Positions 34,443-42,317 of a stretch of DNA of 64,000 bases are shown here, one piece after another. A program made the position numbers and the translations under genes. Each line of letters begins with the position of its first letter. Positions within the stretch are counted from its first letter, which is position 1. The DNA is from an uncultured Armatimonadota bacterium. GTDB taxonomy: Bacteria; Armatimonadota; Fimbriimonadia; Fimbriimonadales; Fimbriimonadaceae. The notes below the pieces were generated by a model. That model was not told the origin of the DNA, made no database searches, and saw only the letters and a list, made by a program, of their open reading frames with translations. The stretch lies in contig CAIYLG010000015.1 in NCBI GenBank assembly GCA_903927025.1, forward strand, positions 124,001 to 188,000, read 5' to 3'.

Positions 34443-36485
34443 ATGCCGACTGCCGCACTTATCCTAGCAGCCTCGATCGCCGTTGGGGGCCACCCCGCTC
34501 ATCGCACCGTCGATGTTCACAAAGGGAAAAAGCCAGACCTTCTGAGCATCATTATCGACAAGTCAGTCGATCCTGGCGTGGACTTCTTCTCTTACTCCAA
34601 CGGGTTATGGATCAAGGCGTATCCCATCCCGCCATCGGAATCTTCATGGGGAATCGGCAACGCTGTCATCACGGAACTGCGATCGAAGTTGCTGACGGTC
34701 AACCAGCACGCCTCGAAGAATGCGAAGCCAGGTTCAGACGACCAAAAGGTGCATGACTTCTGGACAACTGGAAATGATGAGGCTAAAGCCGAGCGGTTGG
34801 GCATTACTCCGCTGCGCCCCCTATTTGACCGAATCGATGCGATCTCAACGGTACAGGACGCAGTCGACGTAAGCTTCTGGATCCAAAATCAAGGTGTCAG
34901 TTCCCTGTTCAGCTTCTATGTAGGCCAGGACGAGAAAAGCAGCGACGTCATGGCAGTGCACGTGCAGCAAGGCGGACTGGGACTGCCCGAACGAGACTTC
35001 TATTTCAATTCAGAAGCTGGCGTCGCCAAGATTCGCGCCGAGTACCTGAAGCACCTCGAAATTCTGCTCAAGCTGGCGGGGGACAGCGATGAGACTGCAA
35101 CAGCCAAAGCCACTTCCATCATGAATTTCGAGACGTCGCTTGCCAAGGCATCTCGGAAACTGGAAGACCTGCGGGACCCTATCGCCAATTACCACAAGAT
35201 GACCCCTGATGACGTCACTTCAAAGCTGACGCCGAGCATCGACTGGCAAAAGCACCTCAGTGACTGGCATCTCAATCCGTCAGCCGTCGTGGTCGGACAA
35301 CCAGAATTTTTTTCCTCTCTAGAAGCGCTACTCAAAGGCACCTCGATCGACTTGCTCAAGAGCTATTTTCGAGTCCGCACTTTGGCCGCCTACTCGCCTT
35401 ATCTCAACAAGAGTGCGGTCGACGAGGATTTTCGATTCAACCACACAGTATTGAGTGGACAGAAGACGCTGAAGCCGAGGTGGAAGCGTGTGATCGATTC
35501 GGAAGGCGAGGCGATTGGATTCATTCTTGGACGAATCTTTGTCCGTGATTACTTCCCTCCCGCCTCAAAAAAGCGATACGCCGATATTGTTGAAGCATTT
35601 CGGCAAGCCTATGGTCGCCGAATCGACAAGCTGGACTGGATGAGCCCGGCGACCAAAGCCAAGGCACACCTCAAACTCTCCATACTCCACAAAAAAGTCG
35701 GCTATCCAGATAAGTGGAAGGACTACTCCAAACTCGAGATCGGCACCGAATCCTATTGCCAAAACATGATCAATGCCTCGAAATGGGCGTTTGAGGACAT
35801 GTTGTCCAAGTTCGGCAAACCGGTAGATCGAAACGAATGGGACATGACGCCGCAGACATACAACGCGTACTACAACCCGTCGAACAACGAAATCGTGCTG
35901 CCTGCAGCTTCTTTCGCTGTTCCTGGGCTCTTGGACTCAGAGGTTGACGAGGCATTCGCCTATGGCTACGCAGGAGCTTCAACAATCGGCCACGAGATGA
36001 CGCACGGCTTTGACGACGAAGGCAGACAGTACGATGGGAAAGGCAACTTGTCTGAGTGGTGGACAAAAGACGACGCCAAGAAATTCCAAAACCGTGCCGC
36101 GGTGATGATTAAGCAGTTCAACTCCTATCAGCCGCTTCCCGGGCTCCATATCAATGGCAAGGCGAGTCTAGGTGAGAACATTGCTGATTACGGCGGGATT
36201 CTCCTCGGGATCGACGCTTTCAAGCGAACCGCGTCTTACAAGTCCGGCAAGAAGATTGGCGGTCTAACTCCAATCCAGCGATTCTTCCTAGGCTATGCGA
36301 TTAGCTGGATGACAGAGGAGAGACCCGAGGTCCTTCGCCGCCAGCTTCTTAGCGACGTGCACGCCCCCGCCAAGTGGCGCGTTCTGGGACCTCTTTCGAA
36401 TATCCCTGAATTCTATAAGGCGTTCCACATCAAGCCAGGACAACCCATGTGGCGACCAGAAAACCAGCGCGTTCGAATCTGGTAG
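34443..36485 (+). CDS. M13 family metallopeptidase (neprilysin/PepO-like), exported
   Basis: 680 residues from ATG 34443. The signal peptide (MPTAALILAASIAVGG) precedes the family opening DPGVDFFSYSNGLWIKAYPIP. The catalytic zinc motif HEMTHGFDDEGRQYDGKGNL is near residues 516-535, with the third ligand in GENIADYGG and substrate-binding NAYYNPSNNEIVLPAA. The C-terminus ends KPGQPMWRPENQRVRIW, nearly the canonical family end. It cleaves small peptides outside the cytoplasm. Monocistronic after the terminator at 34341-34380. Confidence 0.93.
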   Translation: MPTAALILAASIAVGGHPAHRTVDVHKGKKPDLLSIIIDKSVDPGVDFFSYSNGLWIKAYPIPPSESSWGIGNAVITELRSKLLTVNQHASKNAKPGSDDQKVHDFWTTGNDEAKAERLGITPLRPLFDRIDAISTVQDAVDVSFWIQNQGVSSLFSFYVGQDEKSSDVMAVHVQQGGLGLPERDFYFNSEAGVAKIRAEYLKHLEILLKLAGDSDETATAKATSIMNFETSLAKASRKLEDLRDPIANYHKMTPDDVTSKLTPSIDWQKHLSDWHLNPSAVVVGQPEFFSSLEALLKGTSIDLLKSYFRVRTLAAYSPYLNKSAVDEDFRFNHTVLSGQKTLKPRWKRVIDSEGEAIGFILGRIFVRDYFPPASKKRYADIVEAFRQAYGRRIDKLDWMSPATKAKAHLKLSILHKKVGYPDKWKDYSKLEIGTESYCQNMINASKWAFEDMLSKFGKPVDRNEWDMTPQTYNAYYNPSNNEIVLPAASFAVPGLLDSEVDEAFAYGYAGASTIGHEMTHGFDDEGRQYDGKGNLSEWWTKDDAKKFQNRAAVMIKQFNSYQPLPGLHINGKASLGENIADYGGILLGIDAFKRTASYKSGKKIGGLTPIQRFFLGYAISWMTEERPEVLRRQLLSDVHAPAKWRVLGPLSNIPEFYKAFHIKPGQPMWRPENQRVRIW

Positions 36486-36586
36486 CTCCGCGATTCCATG
36501 CCTCGGCCTTCCCTGAGTTAGAGAATCTAAACGAAACCGACACGGTGCAATCGTTGGATCGTCTGACGGACGGGAAGGTTGAGAAA

Positions 36587-37291
36587 ATGACATTAATCGT
36601 TTGTTGTGCCGCGATGGCGATGCTGAGGCAAGTAGCATCTCCTATTCTTTGGTTAGATACTCAGGGCAATGTCCTTGTTCAGGGGCGAGAGTACGTACCG
36701 ATCGTGACCCCTGGTGTCACTGCAAATCACACTTCAAAGGGAGTCGTGTACGACTTCAGTGGCAACCGTGGCGGGATCCTCTTTGGGGATCCAGATGCCC
36801 TGAAGCTGAGTGGATCGATGACGATTTCTTCCTGGATCTACCTCCGCTCTTATGCCAACAACGGTGCGCAGGCTCAGATTCTGTTTCGAGGTGACGACCG
36901 AAACGGGCTGGACCCGTACTGCCTGGCAGCAGAGGCAGATGGGACAATGAATTTCACAATAAACAACGCTCAGGGCCAAGGGATGGGTGTTAAAACGGAA
37001 GTTCCCCTCAACCAGTGGCTTCATGTCCTGGCGAGCTTTAACGACCAAACGGGCGAACTTGCAATGTGGGTGAACGGTGAAAAGACGGCCTTCGCGCGCA
37101 CCGCAAAGCACCCCTTTACCAATCTGCAGGCTCAGTTCACCCCTGGCGTCGGCGTTGGAAACGTCCAAAACAACCACGGTCCTCACAACCAGCCGCTAAA
37201 CGGCATGATTGCGGATCTGCGTCTTTACACTTCCGCACTGACTCCGGAAGACGTGAGTTGGTTCGCTCCTGGCACAAGCAAGCAGCCTTAA
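36587..37291 (+). CDS. LamG/concanavalin A-like domain protein
   Basis: 234 residues from ATG 36587, with GGGAAGG upstream. A short hydrophobic N-terminus, possibly a weak signal, is followed by a single LamG_3-type sandwich: VVYDFSGNRGGILFGDPDAL, MTISSWIYLRS, FRGDDRNGLDPYCLA, LNQWLHVLASFNDQTGELAMWVNG and LNGMIADLRLYTSALTPEDV. It probably binds carbohydrate or protein outside the cell. No catalytic module is fused. It follows the M13 gene by 101 bp. Confidence 0.8.
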   Translation: MTLIVCCAAMAMLRQVASPILWLDTQGNVLVQGREYVPIVTPGVTANHTSKGVVYDFSGNRGGILFGDPDALKLSGSMTISSWIYLRSYANNGAQAQILFRGDDRNGLDPYCLAAEADGTMNFTINNAQGQGMGVKTEVPLNQWLHVLASFNDQTGELAMWVNGEKTAFARTAKHPFTNLQAQFTPGVGVGNVQNNHGPHNQPLNGMIADLRLYTSALTPEDVSWFAPGTSKQP

Positions 37292-37309
37292 TCGATTCGC
37301 GAGTTCCAG

Positions 37310-37720
37310 CTACTCGGATGCCTGCGATCCGACTAGCTGGAGTTCTGCCGCCAACTCTCCGATCTTGCGGAGGTTATCGATATTTCGGGTCGTAATTCGC
37401 TGGAGAATTCCTTCCCCCTTCTCGGTGAGAGAAACCCGCACTACCCGTCGATCACCTGGGTCTTGCTCGCGATCAACGAGTCCAGCAATCTGGCAACGAT
37501 CCACCAGCCCGACCGTGGCATGATGCTTAAGCTGGAGTGCATCCGCAAGCTCCCCAACCGAAGACCACTCTCTTTCCGGGTGCCCGGCCACCGCTAGGAG
37601 CAACTGATGCTGTTGGGGAGTAATGCCCTCTTCGAGTGCAAGATTTTCGACAAATTTGAGGAGCCTTCTCAGAGCTCGTCTGAATCTGGCAACCGCTACA
37701 AAATCTTGCTTTCCCACCAC
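37310..37720 (-). CDS. MarR family transcriptional regulator
   Basis: 136 residues with a GTG start at 37720 (a second GTG follows at once). The winged-helix domain contains ITPQQHQLLLAVAGHP, SSVGELADALQLKHHATVGLVDR and DPGDRRVVRVSLTEKGEGIL, the hallmark DxRxxxVxLTxxG wing. It would act as a dimer, repressing its own and the divergent promoter. TAGAAT at 37734-37729 is 8 nt before GTG, so the message may be leaderless. Two dyads in the divergent gap are candidate operators. Confidence 0.92.
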   Translation of the reverse strand: MVGKQDFVAVARFRRALRRLLKFVENLALEEGITPQQHQLLLAVAGHPEREWSSVGELADALQLKHHATVGLVDRCQIAGLVDREQDPGDRRVVRVSLTEKGEGILQRITTRNIDNLRKIGELAAELQLVGSQASE

Positions 37721-37728
37721 AGCGGTTT

Positions 37729-37734
37729 ATTCTA
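37729..37734 (-). promoter_or_regulatory. -10-like TAGAAT for the marR-type gene
   Basis: Read on the minus strand, TAGAAT is followed by 8 nt and then GTG GTG. There is no Shine-Dalgarno, consistent with leaderless initiation. Confidence 0.4.
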
Positions 37735-37930
37735 GTCCCTTCAGGCCCTCATGGCATGAAGGTGTGATGACGTGAGGAGAACTATCCGATTTCACTCCTG
37801 ACCTATCTAGGGCCAAAACACTCCTGTAGCACCTTGGTTCGGGCACGCGAAGAAGAACTCATATAGAACGTTCGGTGCGGGGCGCGCGTGATGCTCATTG
37901 TCGATTCTCGGGGGCAAAGGCATCGTTCAA

Positions 37931-37962
37931 ATCTCAGTTGATGAGATTCTTCTTACAAGAAG
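37931..37962. promoter_or_regulatory. Two adjacent dyads, possible MarR operator
   Basis: ATCTCA-5 nt-TGAGAT (37931-37947) is followed at once by CTTCTT-AC-AAGAAG (37949-37962). Both lie in the MarR/thioredoxin divergent gap, upstream of TATACT (37990-37995). Confidence 0.4.
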
Positions 37963-37989
37963 TTCGCAGCACTCAGACTGGGTCCGCCG

Positions 37990-37995
37990 TATACT
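37990..37995 (+). promoter_or_regulatory. -10-like TATACT for the thioredoxin-TPR gene
   Basis: TATACT ends 7 nt before ATG 38003, so the transcript is predicted to be leaderless. No convincing -35 is seen; activation by a regulator is possible. Confidence 0.45.
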
Positions 37996-38002
37996 AACCA
38001 AG

Positions 38003-39076
38003 ATGAAACCTTGGCTTTCCGCTCCCGCACTTCTGCTGGCGCTTAGCACTGGCGCACTCGCTGCAGACAGCGTGGGTCCAGGCACCGCAGCACCAAAACT
38101 CGACATTCAGACCTGGTACAAGGGCACCCCGGTAAAAAGCTTCGACAAAGACAAGCTCTACGTTGTTGAGTTCTGGGCAACATGGTGCGGCCCCTGTAAG
38201 CAGAGCATTCCTCACTTAACGGAGCTAGCCAAGAAGAACACCGACGTCAAGTTTATCGGCGTCAGCATCTGGGAAGACGACAAAGACGGCAACATCAAGA
38301 AGTTTGTCGACGAGATGGGCACAAAAATGGATTACACCGTCGCCTATTCCGGAAACAAGACGGGCATGTCTCAGTCCTGGATGACCGCATCTGGTCAGAA
38401 CGGAATTCCGACTGCATTCGTGATCAAGGAAGGAAAGGTTGAGTGGATTGGTCACCCAATGGAACTCGAGAAGCCACTTGAGGAAATCAAGGCAGGCAAG
38501 TTCGATGAGGCCGGGTTTAAGACAAAGTTCGCCAAGCAACAGGAAGAGCGAGAAGCTCAGCAGAAGGCTTACAAAGAGCTCTCAAATATCCAGAAGCAGT
38601 ACGCGGCTGGCAAGAAGGCTGAAGCTGACACCGCTCTTACAGAGCTAATCAAGAAGTATCCAGAAGTAGCCGCTGGCCCAGCCGCCAGTATCCGACTTGG
38701 GTGGTATGCAAAAGACGATGTTGCCAAGTGGCGCGAAGCCGTGAAGGCATACGCCTCCTCGAAGGATGACGCCAAGATCCAGATGGTGGCTGCGTTCGCA
38801 TTCGAGCAGACCCAGAAGGGCGGCAACCTTGATCTAGGAAAGGAAGCAATCGAAACGGTGCAGACCGCAACGAGCAACTCCAATTTCTTGGTGAACTACT
38901 ACGGTGGAATGTTCTACAAGGCAACCAAGGACTACGCTTCTGCACTCCTGTGCTACAACAAGACCCTTGAGCTGCTTCCGAGCACTCCATACAAGGAGAA
39001 CGCTGGACTCGCCGACGAGCTGAAGAAGCTCCAGGCCGAAGTCGCCAAGCTTGCACAGCCAAAGAATAAGTCTTAG
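38003..39076 (+). CDS. Exported thioredoxin-like (TlpA/ResA type) protein with C-terminal TPR-like region
   Basis: 357 residues from ATG 38003. A signal peptide (1-21) is followed by an AhpC/TSA-thioredoxin domain with the redox motif WCGPC (Cys62, Cys65) and the cis-Pro segment NGIPTAFVI. After about residue 170 come helical repeats (YKELSNIQKQYAAGKKAEAD ... DYASALLCYNKTLELLPSTP) of TPR character. It should reduce or oxidise disulfides in the periplasm, with the TPR part selecting a partner. The divergent MarR gene may control it. A strong terminator follows. Confidence 0.88.
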   Translation: MKPWLSAPALLLALSTGALAADSVGPGTAAPKLDIQTWYKGTPVKSFDKDKLYVVEFWATWCGPCKQSIPHLTELAKKNTDVKFIGVSIWEDDKDGNIKKFVDEMGTKMDYTVAYSGNKTGMSQSWMTASGQNGIPTAFVIKEGKVEWIGHPMELEKPLEEIKAGKFDEAGFKTKFAKQQEEREAQQKAYKELSNIQKQYAAGKKAEADTALTELIKKYPEVAAGPAASIRLGWYAKDDVAKWREAVKAYASSKDDAKIQMVAAFAFEQTQKGGNLDLGKEAIETVQTATSNSNFLVNYYGGMFYKATKDYASALLCYNKTLELLPSTPYKENAGLADELKKLQAEVAKLAQPKNKS

Positions 39077-39096
39077 GCTCAAACCTAGCACATCAG

Positions 39097-39134
39097 AAAG
39101 CCCGCCGCTCAATTGAGCGGCGGGCTTTTCTTTT
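39097..39134 (+). terminator. Rho-independent terminator after the thioredoxin-TPR gene
   Basis: Perfect 14-bp stem (39097-39110 with 39115-39128), AATT loop, then TTTTCTTTT. Confidence 0.9.
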
Positions 39135-39452
39135 CGCTCTTCCCTGAGTTACCGCACATCTGGGGAGTGCGATATCTACTGCGGAGGGTTGGGCAGCGAA
39201 GCTGGACGGGGTGGTTCCGATAGTTAATGCCCTGCTCCACAGTGGTCAATCGTCCAGACAAGCTAGCCAGCGAAATCTTAAACTGGATGACATTAGGCTG
39301 AATGCCCGCGCGCCCTATCTGGTGGACGTAAGCCCTACAAAACATCAAACCGTTTCGTCCGAGTCAGAGGCGACACGGCTCAAAAATTCCAGTGCACTCT
39401 TTGACCGCGGGCAACAGCGCAGAATCGCCGTAGACGAATCATGAATGCAAAT

Positions 39453-39494
39453 CGATTCATAAATAAGTAGTTTTTACTGCTGATTTATGAATCG
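39453..39494. repeat. AT-rich inverted repeat with 12-bp perfect arms
   Basis: CGATTCATAAAT (39453-39464) and ATTTATGAATCG (39483-39494) flank 18 nt that can form an inner AGTA/TACT stem. It may be a protein-binding site or an RNA hairpin. Confidence 0.6.
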
Positions 39495-39556
39495 AGTTTG
39501 AATCTCGCTTCGGCAGTCACAGAAAACAAGAACATTCCAGCCACCGTCGACCCAAA

Positions 39557-39571
39557 TCTCAATAATTGAGA
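39557..39571. promoter_or_regulatory. 15-bp palindrome TCTCAAT-A-ATTGAGA
   Basis: Perfect 7-bp half sites around a central A, about 230 bp upstream of the glycan operon. Possible operator. Confidence 0.35.
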
Positions 39572-39803
39572 GCATTATTTTGGTGAATCCACAAAAAATG
39601 GGACATCCTTTCGAGGAACCACCCGTCTGTACCGATAGAGGTTCATAGCCCTTTCTAGATGTGCCTCCATTACGCAGTCGACAAGGATGTCACTGACAAG
39701 AAGAAGGAGACGCCATTATCAGCTGTATGAACTGCTAATAAATGGGAGCAGACTAGAAGGCTTGCAGACTTAGAAAGAGACAAAAGATAACGGATTATCG
39801 CAA

Positions 39804-40358
39804 ATGACTCAACAGTCACTCTTTGATAGGGCATTAGGAGAAAGATGCCCTCGCTGTGGAAGCACAGATGTGACGTCGATGGACGAGCTCAGTGAGCTTG
39901 TCTCCACGGCGTCGTACCAATTCGCGCCAGATGTGTCTAAGTGGATTTCCCCTCCACAAAGCCCAGATCGCCCTATTCCGCAAAAGCGCCGGGTCGCCGT
40001 TCGAAACAGTATCGCTTTCGGAATTTCGATGGTGCTTGCTCTCTCCGTGAGCGTGTTCGCGATCACTGGAAGCCTACCTTCGTGGATTATCTGGTTTATC
40101 ATCATCACAATTGGACTCTCCGTCAGCACAAGGAACTGGAGAACGGAGTCCCGAGGTGCCGAAGAGGAAGAGGCGATGCTGCTGGAGACTCACGCTGAGC
40201 TCTACCGCGCGTACCTGCATCGGAAGAAGGTTTGGTCACGTCTCCAGTACTGCTGCAAGTGCTCCATCGTCATCGACCCGACCACATATCAAACTCGATC
40301 CCTTTATGAAATTCACGAGTTGGCAAACAACCGGACCAGTGGGGTGAGCCTCCGCTGA
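39804..40358 (+). CDS. Small membrane protein with split zinc ribbon, function unknown
   Basis: 184 residues. The N-terminal CPRCGS (Cys15, Cys18) and the C-terminal CCKC (Cys150, Cys153) are CxxC pairs on either side of two close membrane segments (about 68-88 and 91-107). If the two segments form a hairpin, both ends lie in the cytoplasm and could join into one zinc ribbon. A Glu-rich stretch (EEEEAMLLETH) follows the membrane part. No family is recognised. Its stop codon TGA overlaps the proposed CTG start of the BcsB-like gene, so it belongs to the glycan operon and may be a regulatory or scaffold subunit. Confidence 0.7.
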   Translation: MTQQSLFDRALGERCPRCGSTDVTSMDELSELVSTASYQFAPDVSKWISPPQSPDRPIPQKRRVAVRNSIAFGISMVLALSVSVFAITGSLPSWIIWFIIITIGLSVSTRNWRTESRGAEEEEAMLLETHAELYRAYLHRKKVWSRLQYCCKCSIVIDPTTYQTRSLYEIHELANNRTSGVSLR

Positions 40359-42313
40359 TTCGCGCAACCATCTTTGTTGGAACCGCATTCTTGGCAGGGC
40401 AAGCGCTGGGCGCGGATGCTCTTCTCCATCCGTTTACAACGGATCGGCCCAACCATGTTGACGGCTACGCCTGGAGCTATTTCTTTGAAATTCCGGGCGG
40501 TACGACCATGGCCCAGGATGGCGTCTTCAACATCGACTACGACACTTCACCCACTCTTTCCGGAGTGGAGGGCGGACTCACCGTACTGTTCAACCACCAG
40601 CCGGTCAACGCAGTCCCGCTGAGAATAGCCAGTCCTGATCCCACCCACTGGCAAGTTTCGATTCCCAAGAAGTACTGCAAGAAGGGCTTTAACGAGATAG
40701 ATATCATCTCCCGGAGCCGCACTACACTAGGCCCCTGCCGCGAAGATGATGACCTGATGAACTGGATTCGGTTCCGAACGACGTCAAGTCTTAGACTGCA
40801 GTTCACCGAGCCGGCACTCTATCCGCTAACGGCCTATCCGTTCCCCTTTGTCGATTGGACAAAGCAACCGGTTGCCACATTACCAATTTCTGTCACCGCG
40901 CTCGCAAAGGATCGCACCCTATCCGCTGGCCTGAATATCGCGGCTGGATGGGGCAGTAAGATGACCAATGATCTTCTAAGCCTCAAGATGACTCGGGAGC
41001 CAGTCAGCGGTCCATCAGTCCACATCGGACTGCAGCAAGAGTTTGGACTTCCGCTGACCACATTCCCAATCGAGAGCAAGAATCACGAACTCTGGGTCAC
41101 CGGAAAGAATAGCGACACCATCGACGCCGCAGTACGAGCGCTCAACAATCCTAACCTCATCGCCCAGATGACTGGGCAGACCGCGGCGCCGGTCGAATAT
41201 GTACCTAAGCCCGACGATGCGGGACCTCGAGTCGGCTCCATCACACTTGAACAGCTTGGCTACCCATTTACACGGTTAGCTGGCATCGGCAGTCAAGGTG
41301 CCGTACTCGTACTTCGGCGGCCCGTTGCTGCTCGACTCGGTCGAGGTGGCGAGCTTCGACTCAAGTTCAGACACTCAGCAGTCTTGATGAAGACTCGGTC
41401 GATTCTCTCTGTCACGATTAATGACCAGCAGGTCGGCAGTGTTGCCCTGACACCGGAAAACGCAAATGAAGGTGAAATGGTTTGCCCGTTGCCGATCAAC
41501 TTGGCGGATGCGAATGAGTGGAACGTTGCCATCATCGCCCACAACGAACTAGCAAGCGTTGACTGCGCGAAAACGTACCAAGACGTCGCCTGGACAACTA
41601 TTCTCGGAAGTTCTGATTTTGAACTCAGAGAAGGGACTCTTCCCAGCTCCCCCTTTCTGGAAGGCTTTCCTTACCTGCGTTCCCGCGAAGGCCTGTTGCC
41701 CCAATCTGCAGTCGTCAACGTCGGATCTAAGCCAAGCACAGAAGTCTTATCCTTCGCCGCCACCACCGCGGCAAGATCGTCTCAAACCAATCGCGGCCTC
41801 ACAAATTGGACTGCAAGTACGGGAGAGATCACGGGAGACGAAGATGTTGTGATCGGATTGCTTCGACAAGAAGATCGGTTCCGACCAGTGCTCCAAAAGC
41901 TCCTCGTTGCTCCATCCAAGAGCGGAGATCCAAAGATTGCCGGCAACCTGCCGATTCTCCCATCTGCGCTCGTAGGTGGGGTTGTGATTGAAGCCATTCC
42001 GAAGTCTGGAAACGGAGTTTCCTACTACGTGCTGGCATCTTCGAACGGAGCGCTTCAGCGCTTCACCGACTATCTCGCCAAACCTGAAGCCGCCGGTCTG
42101 CTCCGGGGTCAGGTTGCAGTGTTCACCAAGGAGGGAGAACTCTTTACTTTTGATACGCTAACGCCAGAAGAGCGACGGAACGCTGAGCTGGCGGAGATGC
42201 GCCGCTACAAGCCGGAAATGTCTGTGTACATGACCATCGTGCTTGGACTGTTGGCGGCAGCAGGCGTTTTCATCGCCAGCAAATTTGTAAAGAGAACTCG
42301 CCCAAAGCAGTAG
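40355..42313 (+). CDS. BcsB-like cellulose synthase regulatory subunit homologue, exported and membrane-anchored
   Basis: About 652 residues if it starts at CTG 40355 (or ATT 40358). This start restores a full signal peptide (IRATIFVGTAFLAGQALGADA) and overlaps the preceding stop; the first conventional start, TTG 40391, would cut the signal in half. The body has paired beta-sandwich and flavodoxin-like regions typical of BcsB (HWQVSIPKKYCKKGFNEIDI, GQGAVLVLRRPVAARLGRGG-like stretch, LRFKHSAVL-type strands). A C-terminal membrane helix follows (MTIVLGLLAAAGVFIASKFV). BcsB guides a nascent polysaccharide across the periplasm and docks on the synthase. The next gene, 4 bp away, is a membrane glycosyltransferase. 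Confidence 0.8.
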   Translation: MIRATIFVGTAFLAGQALGADALLHPFTTDRPNHVDGYAWSYFFEIPGGTTMAQDGVFNIDYDTSPTLSGVEGGLTVLFNHQPVNAVPLRIASPDPTHWQVSIPKKYCKKGFNEIDIISRSRTTLGPCREDDDLMNWIRFRTTSSLRLQFTEPALYPLTAYPFPFVDWTKQPVATLPISVTALAKDRTLSAGLNIAAGWGSKMTNDLLSLKMTREPVSGPSVHIGLQQEFGLPLTTFPIESKNHELWVTGKNSDTIDAAVRALNNPNLIAQMTGQTAAPVEYVPKPDDAGPRVGSITLEQLGYPFTRLAGIGSQGAVLVLRRPVAARLGRGGELRLKFRHSAVLMKTRSILSVTINDQQVGSVALTPENANEGEMVCPLPINLADANEWNVAIIAHNELASVDCAKTYQDVAWTTILGSSDFELREGTLPSSPFLEGFPYLRSREGLLPQSAVVNVGSKPSTEVLSFAATTAARSSQTNRGLTNWTASTGEITGDEDVVIGLLRQEDRFRPVLQKLLVAPSKSGDPKIAGNLPILPSALVGGVVIEAIPKSGNGVSYYVLASSNGALQRFTDYLAKPEAAGLLRGQVAVFTKEGELFTFDTLTPEERRNAELAEMRRYKPEMSVYMTIVLGLLAAAGVFIASKFVKRTRPKQ

Positions 42314-42317
42314 TTCT

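Larger units (their letters stand above)
39135..39803. other. Long intergenic region (about 670 bp), AT-rich second half
   Basis: No open frame here has a plausible start plus family or signal features. From about 39430 the base composition turns visibly AT-rich compared with the flanking genes. It holds a 12-bp inverted repeat (39453-39494) and a 15-bp palindrome (39557-39571). It must contain the promoter of the operon that starts at 39804. A small RNA cannot be excluded. Confidence 0.6.
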
